DNA from: Acinetobacter sp. Ac_5812 | GTDB lineage: Bacteria > Pseudomonadota > Gammaproteobacteria > Pseudomonadales > Moraxellaceae | Direction of reading: 5' to 3' | DNA length: 64,000 nucleotides | Assembly (NCBI RefSeq): GCF_013072695.1 | Contig: NZ_LXUK01000012.1 | Location: 539,027-603,026, forward strand | Part shown: piece by piece, positions 35,397 to 43,739 of the stretch | Layout of the letters: every line of letters starts with the position of its first letter | How positions within the stretch are numbered: position 1 is the first letter of the stretch | Translations under genes and position numbers: made by a program | The notes under the pieces: generated by a model | Database searches by the model: none | Told to the model about the DNA's origin: nothing | What the model saw: only the letters and a program-made list of their open reading frames with translations

Positions 35397-38300
35397 ATGC
35401 AATTACAACTTAAACATTTAACGGTTTGTTTGTTATCGGCCATGCTCGTCGCTTGCGGTAGTGGTGGTGCAGATCATTCCAATGCAACAAATAATACTGA
35501 GCCGCCAAAAAATGAACATGGTGCAGGAGGAAATACCAACCTTACACCTGGTGATGGAACCAACGAGCTACCAGGAGATGGAACGCCAGAAACACCAAAT
35601 AATGGTTCGGGGACTACTGTACCCGAACTCCCGAATGGCGGTAATACAAGTTCAGGAGGCATTACACCAGAAGTGCCTAATACCGGTAATAATGGTTCAG
35701 GAACGACAACTCCTGAAACACCGAATAATGGTAATAACAGTTCAGGGACGACAACACCTGAAACGCCAAATGGTGGTAATACTGGTTCGGGTGGCGTTAC
35801 GCCAGAAGTGCCTAATACTGGCAATAATGGTTCAGAAAATACAACACCTGAAACACCGAACAATGGCAATAATGGTTCGGGTAACACAACACCAGAAACA
35901 CCGAACCAAGGTGGGGGTGGAAATACAGAAACACCGTCTATTCCACCTGTGGTAGAAAAGTATCCAGAACCTCGTAAAAATAAAATAGATGAATCGGTGC
36001 TTGGTTTTTATGATTACGATAAGCTTGGACTGCCACGTCTACTGCGTAATGATTTAAATGGCAGTTTTGCTGCAATGCTGCAATTTGCACAAAGTCATGT
36101 GGTCAATCCTAAGAATAATGAAAAAGACTCAATGCCGCGTCTAACAACAGAAAAAGATGCCTTGTTGTTGGTGACACCATTGGCAGAAATGGGTGATCTA
36201 CAGAAGCTACATGTCGAAATTTATCAAGGTAATCAACTGCTTAGAATGGTTAAATTGAAAGAGCCGTCAAGAATTGCAGCCTCTGATCAATCAAATACTG
36301 ATGGGCGTCCGCCTGTGAGTTACTCTAAAAGAGCATGGACGGTTGCTTTAAAATGGAGTGAAATTCGTGCCGGTTTACATCTTCGCGTGGTTGATCCGCT
36401 GAATAATCGTAGTGGAGATTTAACTGCGGACAATATTGATTTGGCTGCACCAGGTGAGCTGGTGGTACAAAATATCCGTTTGGGCTTATTAACCGATCCG
36501 CCGAAGTCAACAGGCCACTATATGTTGCTTGAACCTGCCAAGGCGGGGACAGATTATTTTCAGACCATTCCTGCTGCACGTATGATCGTCACCAAATATG
36601 AGGATTTAAAGCTGAATAAAGTCATGGTCGCAAGTGGTGTGATCTACGACTCGGCAAGTGCAACCACAGGTGATGTCTATAGTGGTGATATGCGTGAAAA
36701 TACGGCTAAATCGACTTTTGGTGTGGGTATTAATTTAGCCAATTGGGGCATCACCAGTGCTTCAATGGCGAGCCAAGAACAACCACAAATCACGCAAAGT
36801 GTGGTGGCCCATTATGCACGCGGCAAATATAGTAACGGTGAGGCAACCCATGGGCTAAGCGGCGGTAATGGCATGCTGACCTTGATTGACTCTGTCGGTA
36901 ATGAGTTTAGTCATGAAATTGGCCATCATTATGGGCTGGGGCATTATCCAGGTTCTGTTGGGGATAATATGTTCTGGGCAGCGCATCATGCAGATAGTGG
37001 CTGGGGCTATATTGCGTTTAGAAATAAAATGCGCGGTAATCTCAATTGGACGACGACCAACTTAGGAGATGGTGCAAATGGTGTACCGAATTTTCTGAAT
37101 AAATATGCTTATGGTTGGGATGCGATGTCTGGTGGTGCGACGGCAAGTAGCATTTCTAAATATACTCATTACACCGGCTATAGTATCTATTTAAAAATTC
37201 AGCCTGCATTTGACCGTTATGTTTGGGATGCAACTTCTCCAACGGGTTATAAAAAATGGAATGCAATAACTCGTGTGATGGAAGTTGCTCAGCCTAAAAC
37301 ACCAAACTCAAGTAATGTTTGGTATAACCGTGCTGATGGTAATTACTTGAAACCAAAAATGTTTGGTGTGCCAGTCTATACCATCTTGGGTGGATATGAT
37401 CCAGAGGCGCAGGTTGGCTTGGTTTATCCTGCTGCGAAAGGTAACTGGGGTAATGTATTTGATCTACCACAAGCCAATCCAAATGCAGTAACAGCAAGTT
37501 GTTGGCTGAATGTGCAGTTTGCCAGTGCGAGTCAAAATATTGCTTTAGCACCGCAACGAATGAACTCGAATAGCAACGCCAATAAGTTCCATGTCAACCT
37601 TGCGCAAAGTGAAGCACCGCAGCAAGTGAATTTGTATTGTAAAAAGGCCAATCAAGCAGCAGTGCTACTTTCAAGTACATCTATTCCTGTGAGTACAGTG
37701 GCTCTAGCACCTGCAGTTGAAATTGGTAAGGAAGCAGAATACTCAGCTCTTAGAGCGATTGAGTTGCCTCAATTAGAGCAGGCCTTAGTCGAGAATAAAA
37801 ACAAGCCAGTTGTAAATCTTTCGACAGATGCAAAGTTACTATTTGATTCATATAGAACTTTTAAAGATCAACTATCGCCTGATGCTCAAAATGAGATGGT
37901 GCGTTATACCCAGCAGCAAATTAAACTTTATCGACTCAATCGCTGGATCAATGTCTATCGTTCAGATTTGACCAATTTAAATGCCGATGCATTAAGTGCA
38001 TTCCATGCTTTTGTTGAGAAGTTAGAACTCAAAGGTGATTTGAATTTTGCATCAAGTACTAGTTTATTAAACAGAACAAATTGTTTAAAAGCTGAGAAGT
38101 TGGCGAATGGTGATTTAAATGCATTTATTAGTGGATCAACAGGCTGTGTTAGTGATGACTCAGAGAAATGGATTTATGATGCATTGGGTAAAATCCATAA
38201 CAAGCAATATATAGATCAGTGCTTAACGACTACAGCGGGCAATGTGATCAATCTGACGCCTTGCAGCAGTGTAAGTAGTCAAGTGTGGGAACTTGATACG

Positions 38301-38510
38301 ACTGCGCAGGCGATTAAGCAATCGAATCAGTGCTTCGACTTGGAGGGTGGTTACTTAACCAATAATCGCGCACGTCTAATTCGCTATCGTTGTACCAGTG
38401 GTGCCAATCAAAAATGGACGATTCCAGTCGTAAATAACAGCCTCGTTCTTGCTGGTTTGTCTGCGAAGAATCTGGTATTGGCGACTAAGCTTTTACAATC
38501 TAGTCCTTAA
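35397..38510 (+). CDS. Lipoprotein M66-type zinc metalloprotease with C-terminal ricin-like lectin domain
   Basis: 1,037 residues. A lipobox (LLSAMLVAC) ends the signal peptide. An Asn/Gly/Thr/Pro-rich linker (about 25-190) holds six 15-residue tandem repeats. The zinc signature HEIGHHYGLGH is at about 506-516, the HExxHxxGxxH pattern of the StcE/TagA (M66) family. The last 160 residues have ricin-B-type QxW features (SSQVWELD, NQKWTIP). Family members cleave mucins and other glycoproteins. GGGGA fits ATG 35397. Surface or type II secretion is likely, but the mature destination is not shown. Confidence 0.85.
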   Translation: MQLQLKHLTVCLLSAMLVACGSGGADHSNATNNTEPPKNEHGAGGNTNLTPGDGTNELPGDGTPETPNNGSGTTVPELPNGGNTSSGGITPEVPNTGNNGSGTTTPETPNNGNNSSGTTTPETPNGGNTGSGGVTPEVPNTGNNGSENTTPETPNNGNNGSGNTTPETPNQGGGGNTETPSIPPVVEKYPEPRKNKIDESVLGFYDYDKLGLPRLLRNDLNGSFAAMLQFAQSHVVNPKNNEKDSMPRLTTEKDALLLVTPLAEMGDLQKLHVEIYQGNQLLRMVKLKEPSRIAASDQSNTDGRPPVSYSKRAWTVALKWSEIRAGLHLRVVDPLNNRSGDLTADNIDLAAPGELVVQNIRLGLLTDPPKSTGHYMLLEPAKAGTDYFQTIPAARMIVTKYEDLKLNKVMVASGVIYDSASATTGDVYSGDMRENTAKSTFGVGINLANWGITSASMASQEQPQITQSVVAHYARGKYSNGEATHGLSGGNGMLTLIDSVGNEFSHEIGHHYGLGHYPGSVGDNMFWAAHHADSGWGYIAFRNKMRGNLNWTTTNLGDGANGVPNFLNKYAYGWDAMSGGATASSISKYTHYTGYSIYLKIQPAFDRYVWDATSPTGYKKWNAITRVMEVAQPKTPNSSNVWYNRADGNYLKPKMFGVPVYTILGGYDPEAQVGLVYPAAKGNWGNVFDLPQANPNAVTASCWLNVQFASASQNIALAPQRMNSNSNANKFHVNLAQSEAPQQVNLYCKKANQAAVLLSSTSIPVSTVALAPAVEIGKEAEYSALRAIELPQLEQALVENKNKPVVNLSTDAKLLFDSYRTFKDQLSPDAQNEMVRYTQQQIKLYRLNRWINVYRSDLTNLNADALSAFHAFVEKLELKGDLNFASSTSLLNRTNCLKAEKLANGDLNAFISGSTGCVSDDSEKWIYDALGKIHNKQYIDQCLTTTAGNVINLTPCSSVSSQVWELDTTAQAIKQSNQCFDLEGGYLTNNRARLIRYRCTSGANQKWTIPVVNNSLVLAGLSAKNLVLATKLLQSSP
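35619..35930 (+). repeat. 45-bp tandem repeat in the protease linker
   Basis: Six full 45-bp units start at 35619, 35664, 35709, 35754, 35799 and 35844, with a partial one from 35889. They encode TPETPNNGNNGSGTT-like 15-residue units. All are in frame, so copy number could change without breaking the gene. Confidence 0.8.
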
Positions 38511-38547
38511 TGATTTGAGTGTTTTATCTCAACGTCATAAATTGATG

Positions 38548-38579
38548 ATATGAAGTCCTTCGGGACTTCATATTTTTTT
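38548..38579 (+). terminator. Terminator after the M66 protease gene
   Basis: ATATGAAGTCC, TTCG tetraloop, GGACTTCATAT, then T run. Confidence 0.88.
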
Positions 38580-38698
38580 ATGCAGAATATTTTCTTAGAA
38601 AGTTGAAAAAAATAATAAAAGTGCACTTTTAAAATATAGAAATTTTCGTCATGATAGGCTTATAAAAAGAGAAACTTGACGCATAATTGGATAAAAAG

Positions 38699-39961
38699 AT
38701 GTTATTAAACACGATTTACTTATGGGAGCCTGAGGTTTTTACAGGTAAAGTCCCTTCAGAAGATGATTCACATCAAGTTGCTTTTGAATTGCATCAACAA
38801 TATCGCCATATCTCTAGTCATGGTAGAACTTTGCAAGCCTGGTTGAATTTGTTTAGCAACAAGATTTGTGATCCGCAATACCAATCTTATTTTTCTGAAC
38901 AGACACAACAATGGGTGCAAGGGATTAAGACCAAGTTTGCTCAAGGATTGTGTGCCAGTGTGCAAGTAGATGTTCTAGCAAATGAAGCACAAAATGATGC
39001 GGTCTATCGAGTCTTTTATGAGGCCGCGCATGAAACAGGAATTGGCTTCTATGAGTCGAATTATAATGTGTGGGGAGTTGGTGAGTTACAATCTCCTGAA
39101 AATGCGGTTTCAAATCTGTTGCAGCCATATTTGTTAGAACCTTTAAAAATCAAAGTGACTGAATCAATTTCTGAGCCTAAGAAGCAATTCAATCATTTCC
39201 AAATACCACAAAGCATGCCTGAAGCGGAACTTCTGATTAGTCAATGGTTTGAACAGCAAAGTTATGCCCAGCATTTAAAGTTGGATGTATTTAATGTTGC
39301 GCATGATTTTATTTCAAATTGGGGCAATATCGGACGGCCTGAATTGGCGTTGGATACAGGCTATCGTTGTTTTTTACTCACCCACAGGCAGCTTGGTATT
39401 TTCTATCAGTTGAAAATGGTACTTAGAAAATTAACGGTCAGTCCAATGCTGTCTTTTGCGATGGATTTTACCGATCGTTTTATTCCTGATCAATTGCAAG
39501 AGCAGCTATCTGAACGCTTGATTTTTCGTCTACGTTCGATGGATATACATAAAAACACGGGGCAGAAAAATAATGTAGAACCGAGTTTTGCATTGATGGG
39601 ACGTTGGGATACGCAAACAGATATTCAGGATTTTTTTACTAATTTGGATGCTTATATCAATTTTATTTTTTCAAATCTGGGGCAAGGTCGGTTAGACGTA
39701 TTACAGGCATGGGCTTACGGTGATATGCTAGCAGATCTTAAAATTGATTTAGATTTTCGTTTTGAGTTGATGATGATTGCATTAAGCCAAGATCAGTTGT
39801 ATTTGCAAGAACGCTATCAACAGCATAAGGCTTTATTGATGCAGACCAACGCACGAGCGAGCGATTTGGGCTTGTTGGAGGAGAGTTATATATTGTGCCA
39901 GAAGCTGCTCAAGATCGTGACAGAGGCGGGAACAGGCTTGCAACCTTATATAAAAAATTAA
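38699..39961 (+). CDS. Hypothetical protein, 420 aa
   Basis: Not recognised. It has no signal peptide or membrane segment. The N-terminal quarter contains LNTIYLWEPEVFTGKVP and later WNVWGVG-like aromatic stretches; the C-terminal half is mainly helical. The start is ATG 38699; a TTG at 38687 is in frame, and neither has a clear ribosome-binding site. It shares a bidirectional terminator with rpsT and has its own upstream region. Neighbour context suggests no function. Confidence 0.7.
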   Translation: MLLNTIYLWEPEVFTGKVPSEDDSHQVAFELHQQYRHISSHGRTLQAWLNLFSNKICDPQYQSYFSEQTQQWVQGIKTKFAQGLCASVQVDVLANEAQNDAVYRVFYEAAHETGIGFYESNYNVWGVGELQSPENAVSNLLQPYLLEPLKIKVTESISEPKKQFNHFQIPQSMPEAELLISQWFEQQSYAQHLKLDVFNVAHDFISNWGNIGRPELALDTGYRCFLLTHRQLGIFYQLKMVLRKLTVSPMLSFAMDFTDRFIPDQLQEQLSERLIFRLRSMDIHKNTGQKNNVEPSFALMGRWDTQTDIQDFFTNLDAYINFIFSNLGQGRLDVLQAWAYGDMLADLKIDLDFRFELMMIALSQDQLYLQERYQQHKALLMQTNARASDLGLLEESYILCQKLLKIVTEAGTGLQPYIKN

Positions 39962-39968
39962 AGGCAAT

Positions 39969-39996
39969 AAAAAAGCCCGAAAATTCGGGCTTTTTT
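39969..39996. terminator. Bidirectional terminator between the 420-aa gene and rpsT
   Basis: AAAAAAGCCCGAA and TTCGGGCTTTTTT face each other with A and T runs outside. Confidence 0.9.
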
Positions 39997-40008
39997 ATGT
40001 GCATCAAA

Positions 40009-40275
40009 TTAGTTAGCTAATGCTTTAACTTGAGCGTTCAAGCGGCTCTTGTGACGAGCAGCTTTATTTTTGTGGATGATGCCTTTATCAGCCATACGGT
40101 CGATTACAGGTACAGCTGTTTTATAAGCTTCTGTAGCAACAGCATAATCACCAGCAGCGATCGCATTTACAGTACGTTTGATATAAGTACGAACCATAGA
40201 ACGTAAGCTTGCGTTGTGTTTACGTGCTTTAACGTTTTGACGAGCACGTTTTTTAGCTTGAGCAGAGTTTGCCAC
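40009..40275 (-). CDS. rpsT: 30S ribosomal protein S20
   Basis: An 88-residue basic helical protein beginning [21 protein letters not shown] with [17 protein letters not shown] at the end, the S20 pattern. It binds 16S rRNA early in 30S assembly. It is monocistronic, ending at a shared terminator. Confidence 0.97.
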   Translation of the reverse strand: MANSAQAKKRARQNVKARKHNASLRSMVRTYIKRTVNAIAAGDYAVATEAYKTAVPVIDRMADKGIIHKNKAARHKSRLNAQVKALAN

Positions 40276-40488
40276 TCGTGCACTCCTTGAAAATAAGTTG
40301 GTCTGGGCGGGCTGAAGTTAAAACCAATAAAACATTAGCAACATTCACCAGCCCGTAAACAAGTGCCATATTTTGAGGAAACTAAGCCGCGAAGTCAAGT
40401 CTTGTGATACTTTTAAGTACATTTAACAGGTGAAAATCGTGCAAGAAAACGTTACATTAGCCTTAGATATTGATTGGAATAAATAAAA

Positions 40489-41154
40489 ATGAAAATAGGT
40501 GATAAAAAGGCAATCGTCATCGGTGCGACAGGTTTGGTTGGTCAAGCACTCATTGATGAGTTACAACATTCGGATGACTTTAATGCGATTACCGTCGTTG
40601 TAAGAAAAAAATCAGATACATTAAAAACTTACAGTAAAGTTAATCAGCTTGTTTTAGAGGATTTCTTATTACTTAATGATGAAGATGTCAGTACTTATAC
40701 ACATGCATTCAGCTGCTTGGGAAGCACTATAAAACAAGCGGGATCGAAAGAGGCATTTTACGCGATTGATTATGAAATTAATGCCCATTTTGCTGATTTA
40801 GTTCAGGATAAAAATATTCATTTATTAGTGGTCAGTGCGTTGGGAGCGAATGCTAATTCACCAGTTTTCTATAATAAAGTAAAAGGTGAACTGGAAAATT
40901 ATCTCAAAAGCCTGTCAATTTATAAGCTATCAATTTTCCAGCCTTCACTTCTAATTGGAAAACGCAGTGAAGTTCGCTTGCTAGAAGATCTGGCACAGAC
41001 CGCATATAAACTGCTCGAAAAAGCGTGGACCAGACCGTTTAAACTAAAACCTGTAACAGCTGAGCAATTGGCGCATACTATGCGGGTCGCAGCACAAACT
41101 CAATCTGCCGCATTCAAATGCTATGACAATTTAAGTATACAACAAAGCAAATAA
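40489..41154 (+). CDS. NAD(P)-binding short-chain oxidoreductase-like protein
   Basis: 221 residues with an N-terminal Rossmann fold: KAIVIGATGLVGQALIDEL and a VVVRKK strand end. The FSCLGSTIKQAGSKEAFYAIDYE and VVSALGANANS segments are typical of the HTATIP2/YbjT-like NAD(P)H-binding group. The substrate is unknown. It lies 12 bases before the RraA-like gene and begins a three-gene operon. Confidence 0.78.
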   Translation: MKIGDKKAIVIGATGLVGQALIDELQHSDDFNAITVVVRKKSDTLKTYSKVNQLVLEDFLLLNDEDVSTYTHAFSCLGSTIKQAGSKEAFYAIDYEINAHFADLVQDKNIHLLVVSALGANANSPVFYNKVKGELENYLKSLSIYKLSIFQPSLLIGKRSEVRLLEDLAQTAYKLLEKAWTRPFKLKPVTAEQLAHTMRVAAQTQSAAFKCYDNLSIQQSK

Positions 41155-41166
41155 TGGAGAATTTCA

Positions 41167-41679
41167 GTGACAACGATCCCTTTTGTAACTTGTGATTTAT
41201 TAGATGATAACGCTGAAAAAGATTTGCAAGTGGTCACACCGTCCTTAGATGGCAAATTTTTTAAAAGTTATGGTGCGCGTAAAACTTTTGGTGGGCAAGT
41301 CGTCACTGTAAAGTGTTTTGAAGATAACTCCCGTGTAAAAGAACTCTTAGCCACCGATGGTACAGGTAAAGTCTTAGTTGTTGATGGTGGTGCTTCAATG
41401 CGTTGTGCCTTAATGGGCGATTTAATTGCGGAGTCTGCGGTGAAGCATCACTGGAATGGTGTGGTGATTTATGGCTGTGTGCGTGATGTCGATGCGATTG
41501 CAGAATTGGATTTAGGCGTACATGCATTGGCTGCAATCCCGCAAAAAAGTAATCGTAAAGGCATAGGTGAAGTGGATATCACGTTGTATTTTGGCGGTGT
41601 AACCATCAATTCTGGCGATTATATCTATGCAGATAATAATGGCATTGTGATTGCAAAAGAAAAACTAACTGACTGTTAA
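41167..41679 (+). CDS. rraA: RraA family protein
   Basis: 170 residues. The family core is clear: FGGQVVTVKCFEDNSRVKE, VVDGGASMRCALMGDLIAESAVKHHWNGVVIYGCVRD and NSGDYIYADNNGIVIA. RraA binds and inhibits RNase E in E. coli; related proteins are 4-hydroxy-4-methyl-2-oxoglutarate aldolases, and sequence alone does not separate the two. The start is GTG 41167 with GGAGA upstream; the gene is 12 bases from each neighbour. Confidence 0.87.
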   Translation: MTTIPFVTCDLLDDNAEKDLQVVTPSLDGKFFKSYGARKTFGGQVVTVKCFEDNSRVKELLATDGTGKVLVVDGGASMRCALMGDLIAESAVKHHWNGVVIYGCVRDVDAIAELDLGVHALAAIPQKSNRKGIGEVDITLYFGGVTINSGDYIYADNNGIVIAKEKLTDC

Positions 41680-41691
41680 AAGGATAACGCG

Positions 41692-42480
41692 ATGCTAAAA
41701 ATGGTGAGCCATCAATTCAAGGTTTTACAATCTGTGTGTGCAACGCTGATAGAAGGTGGGCGAGGTGTTTCTGGAACGCCATTTCCCAACCAACCTGAAA
41801 AAGCACTTAAGCTTTATGAATTCGAAGGTTCTCCATTTTGCCGCCGTGTCCGTGAAGTAATCACCTTGTTGAATTTGGATGTGGAAATCTATCCATGTCC
41901 AAAAGGTGGTCAAAAATACCGTCAAATCGTGAAAGCAAAAGGTGGCAGAAGACAGTTTCCATTCTTGATTGATGAAAATACGGGTGATCAGTTGTATGAG
42001 TCACAGCAGATTATTCATCATCTGTTTAAGCATTATGGGAAAACGGGTCAAACACCGAAAAAGTTTAGTCATTATCCAAAACTTCCTTATGTCTCTGCGT
42101 TGGCGACCGTGGCGAATGCAGCGCGTGGTGTGTGGATTAATCCACAGATTGTTGAGCGTCCAGCGCCAACTCAACTATTAGAACTTTGGAGCTTTGAGGC
42201 AAGTCCTTATACACGTTTGGTGCGTGAAGTACTGACTGAGTTGGAATTGCCATACATTCTGCATAATGTGCCGAAAGAGCGCTGGCAGGATATGGGGCCT
42301 GCAATTTTGCGTTTAAAACCGGGACAATATATTCCGTTGCCTAATGGTAAGCGTGAAAAGATTGTTGAACTGATGGGTCGTGATATTCAAGTTCCGTATT
42401 TGATTGATCCCAATACCGGCGTGAAAATGTTTGAGTCGGCTAAAATTGTGGAATACCTCAAAAAACAGTACGGCCAATAA
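41692..42480 (+). CDS. Tandem glutathione S-transferase N-domain protein
   Basis: 262 residues with two thioredoxin-fold GST N-terminal domains. The first, near 37-118, reads KLYEFEGSPFCRRVREVITLLNLDVEIYPCPKGG. The second, near 160-262, reads LLELWSFEASPYTRLVREVLTELELPYILHNV, followed by FPFLIDENTG and VPYLIDPNTG. The redox Cys of the first is Thr in the second, and no helical GST C-domain is present. It is the last gene of the operon. Confidence 0.85.
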   Translation: MLKMVSHQFKVLQSVCATLIEGGRGVSGTPFPNQPEKALKLYEFEGSPFCRRVREVITLLNLDVEIYPCPKGGQKYRQIVKAKGGRRQFPFLIDENTGDQLYESQQIIHHLFKHYGKTGQTPKKFSHYPKLPYVSALATVANAARGVWINPQIVERPAPTQLLELWSFEASPYTRLVREVLTELELPYILHNVPKERWQDMGPAILRLKPGQYIPLPNGKREKIVELMGRDIQVPYLIDPNTGVKMFESAKIVEYLKKQYGQ

Positions 42481-42488
42481 ATTGCGAG

Positions 42489-42516
42489 AAAGCATCTTTT
42501 AGAAGATGCTTTTTTT
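42489..42516 (+). terminator. Terminator after the GST-fold operon
   Basis: AAAGCATCTT, TTAG, AAGATGCTTT, then a T run. Confidence 0.88.
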
Positions 42517-42581
42517 ATATGTGTAGTCTAGCGGTTGCTTCAATGGTTGGTTTAGCGGTTTAATAGGCTTGAAATAGTCAG

Positions 42582-42950
42582 ATGATCAATCCCAAAATGT
42601 TAAGCCAACTGAGCAATCTATTCAAAAGTTCTAAAGAAACACCTGAACAGTTATTTTTAAAAGAACATACTTTGGCATTTGATGCAGAGCAGGGCGCGAT
42701 TTTAAATGGTGTGGTGTTGAATGGCTTGAGCGTTCGTTTGGAATATTTTTCTAATCGAAAATTAGATCGATTTGATGATTTAGAAAAGCTATTTCGGATT
42801 GCACCACAAATTAATGAAAAGATCGATTTGGAAATACATTCACAACGTTTTGTTGAACGATTGGGCAACACTGAGGAAAATCTAAAAGAGTTGAAGCAAG
42901 CGATTAAAGTGTTAAACGACTATTATGTGAATTTTAAACGGGCGCGGTAA
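42582..42950 (+). CDS. Hypothetical protein, 122 aa
   Basis: Not recognised. It is a soluble, charged protein; residues 45-75 (LNGLSVRLEYFSNRKLDRFDDLEKLF) are mixed and the last 40 are helical. There is no signal peptide or membrane segment. It stands alone after a terminator. Confidence 0.6.
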   Translation: MINPKMLSQLSNLFKSSKETPEQLFLKEHTLAFDAEQGAILNGVVLNGLSVRLEYFSNRKLDRFDDLEKLFRIAPQINEKIDLEIHSQRFVERLGNTEENLKELKQAIKVLNDYYVNFKRAR

Positions 42951-43039
42951 AATGTTAGAATGAGTAATAATAACGGAAAAGTATAAAATATCTGTTTAAG
43001 TCTAAATTATTTAATGTAACTTTAAAAGGATGAATGGGT

Positions 43040-43669
43040 GTGAATTTTATAGATACAACTATACAGGCAGCTTATATACAAGGTGTTTTAGGTTTTTTAG
43101 GAGCATTAATCGGTGCGATTGTGCTAATAATTTCTATAAGGATTACCGCTAGGAATACTTTGAATGCTCACAAATTAGAAAAATTGGCAGAAGCTAAAAG
43201 AGATATGTATGTAGAGTTAATTGGTGAATGGCATAAGTATATAAACATCATTTATAGTTATAAGCTAAAGGAAGAACAAGATTTTTATAATGATTTACTC
43301 AAAGCTCATCTTGATTTAAATGCTATTTTGCACAAAAGTAGTTTTATTTCTATACCAGAAATTAAACTAGAGTTAATAGAAGCAGTCACAAGTTTAAGTA
43401 TTAAATTTCAAAAAATAGTTCCATTAACTTCTTATTGGTTTATTTATAATCAAGATGTATCGAATGAAATGAGAAAGAAGAAGATGGATGTTGAACTTGA
43501 AATTTTAAGAACTATGAAAAGTACAGCTGAAAAATTTCTAAATTTAGAAATTGCTTTACGTAAAGAACTTGGAGTGAAAAATGATCTTTCAATTGAGGAA
43601 AAAATTCGTAAATTATCTATACGGAATGCTGAGTTAGCTGAAAGATGTATAGAACAACAAAATTCTTGA
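43040..43669 (+). CDS. Hypothetical membrane protein, about 209 aa
   Basis: Not recognised. One N-terminal membrane helix (about residues 9-33, IQGVLGFLGALIGAIVLIISI) precedes a cytosolic helical domain with coiled-coil character. Codons are markedly AT-rich compared with neighbours, a possible sign of acquisition. AAAGGA (43025-43030) fits GTG 43040 better than ATG 43034, which is only three bases away from it; the longer start is possible. A bidirectional terminator follows. Confidence 0.6.
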   Translation: MNFIDTTIQAAYIQGVLGFLGALIGAIVLIISIRITARNTLNAHKLEKLAEAKRDMYVELIGEWHKYINIIYSYKLKEEQDFYNDLLKAHLDLNAILHKSSFISIPEIKLELIEAVTSLSIKFQKIVPLTSYWFIYNQDVSNEMRKKKMDVELEILRTMKSTAEKFLNLEIALRKELGVKNDLSIEEKIRKLSIRNAELAERCIEQQNS

Positions 43670-43691
43670 TTTAAAACGGAGTGTTATAAAT

Positions 43692-43723
43692 AAAAAAGCT
43701 GAATCAAATGATTCAGCTTTTTT
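43692..43723. terminator. Bidirectional terminator before the thiolase gene
   Basis: AAAAAAGCTGAATC and GATTCAGCTTTTTT around AAAT. Confidence 0.9.
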
Positions 43724-43739
43724 ATGGGCAGATGAACAA

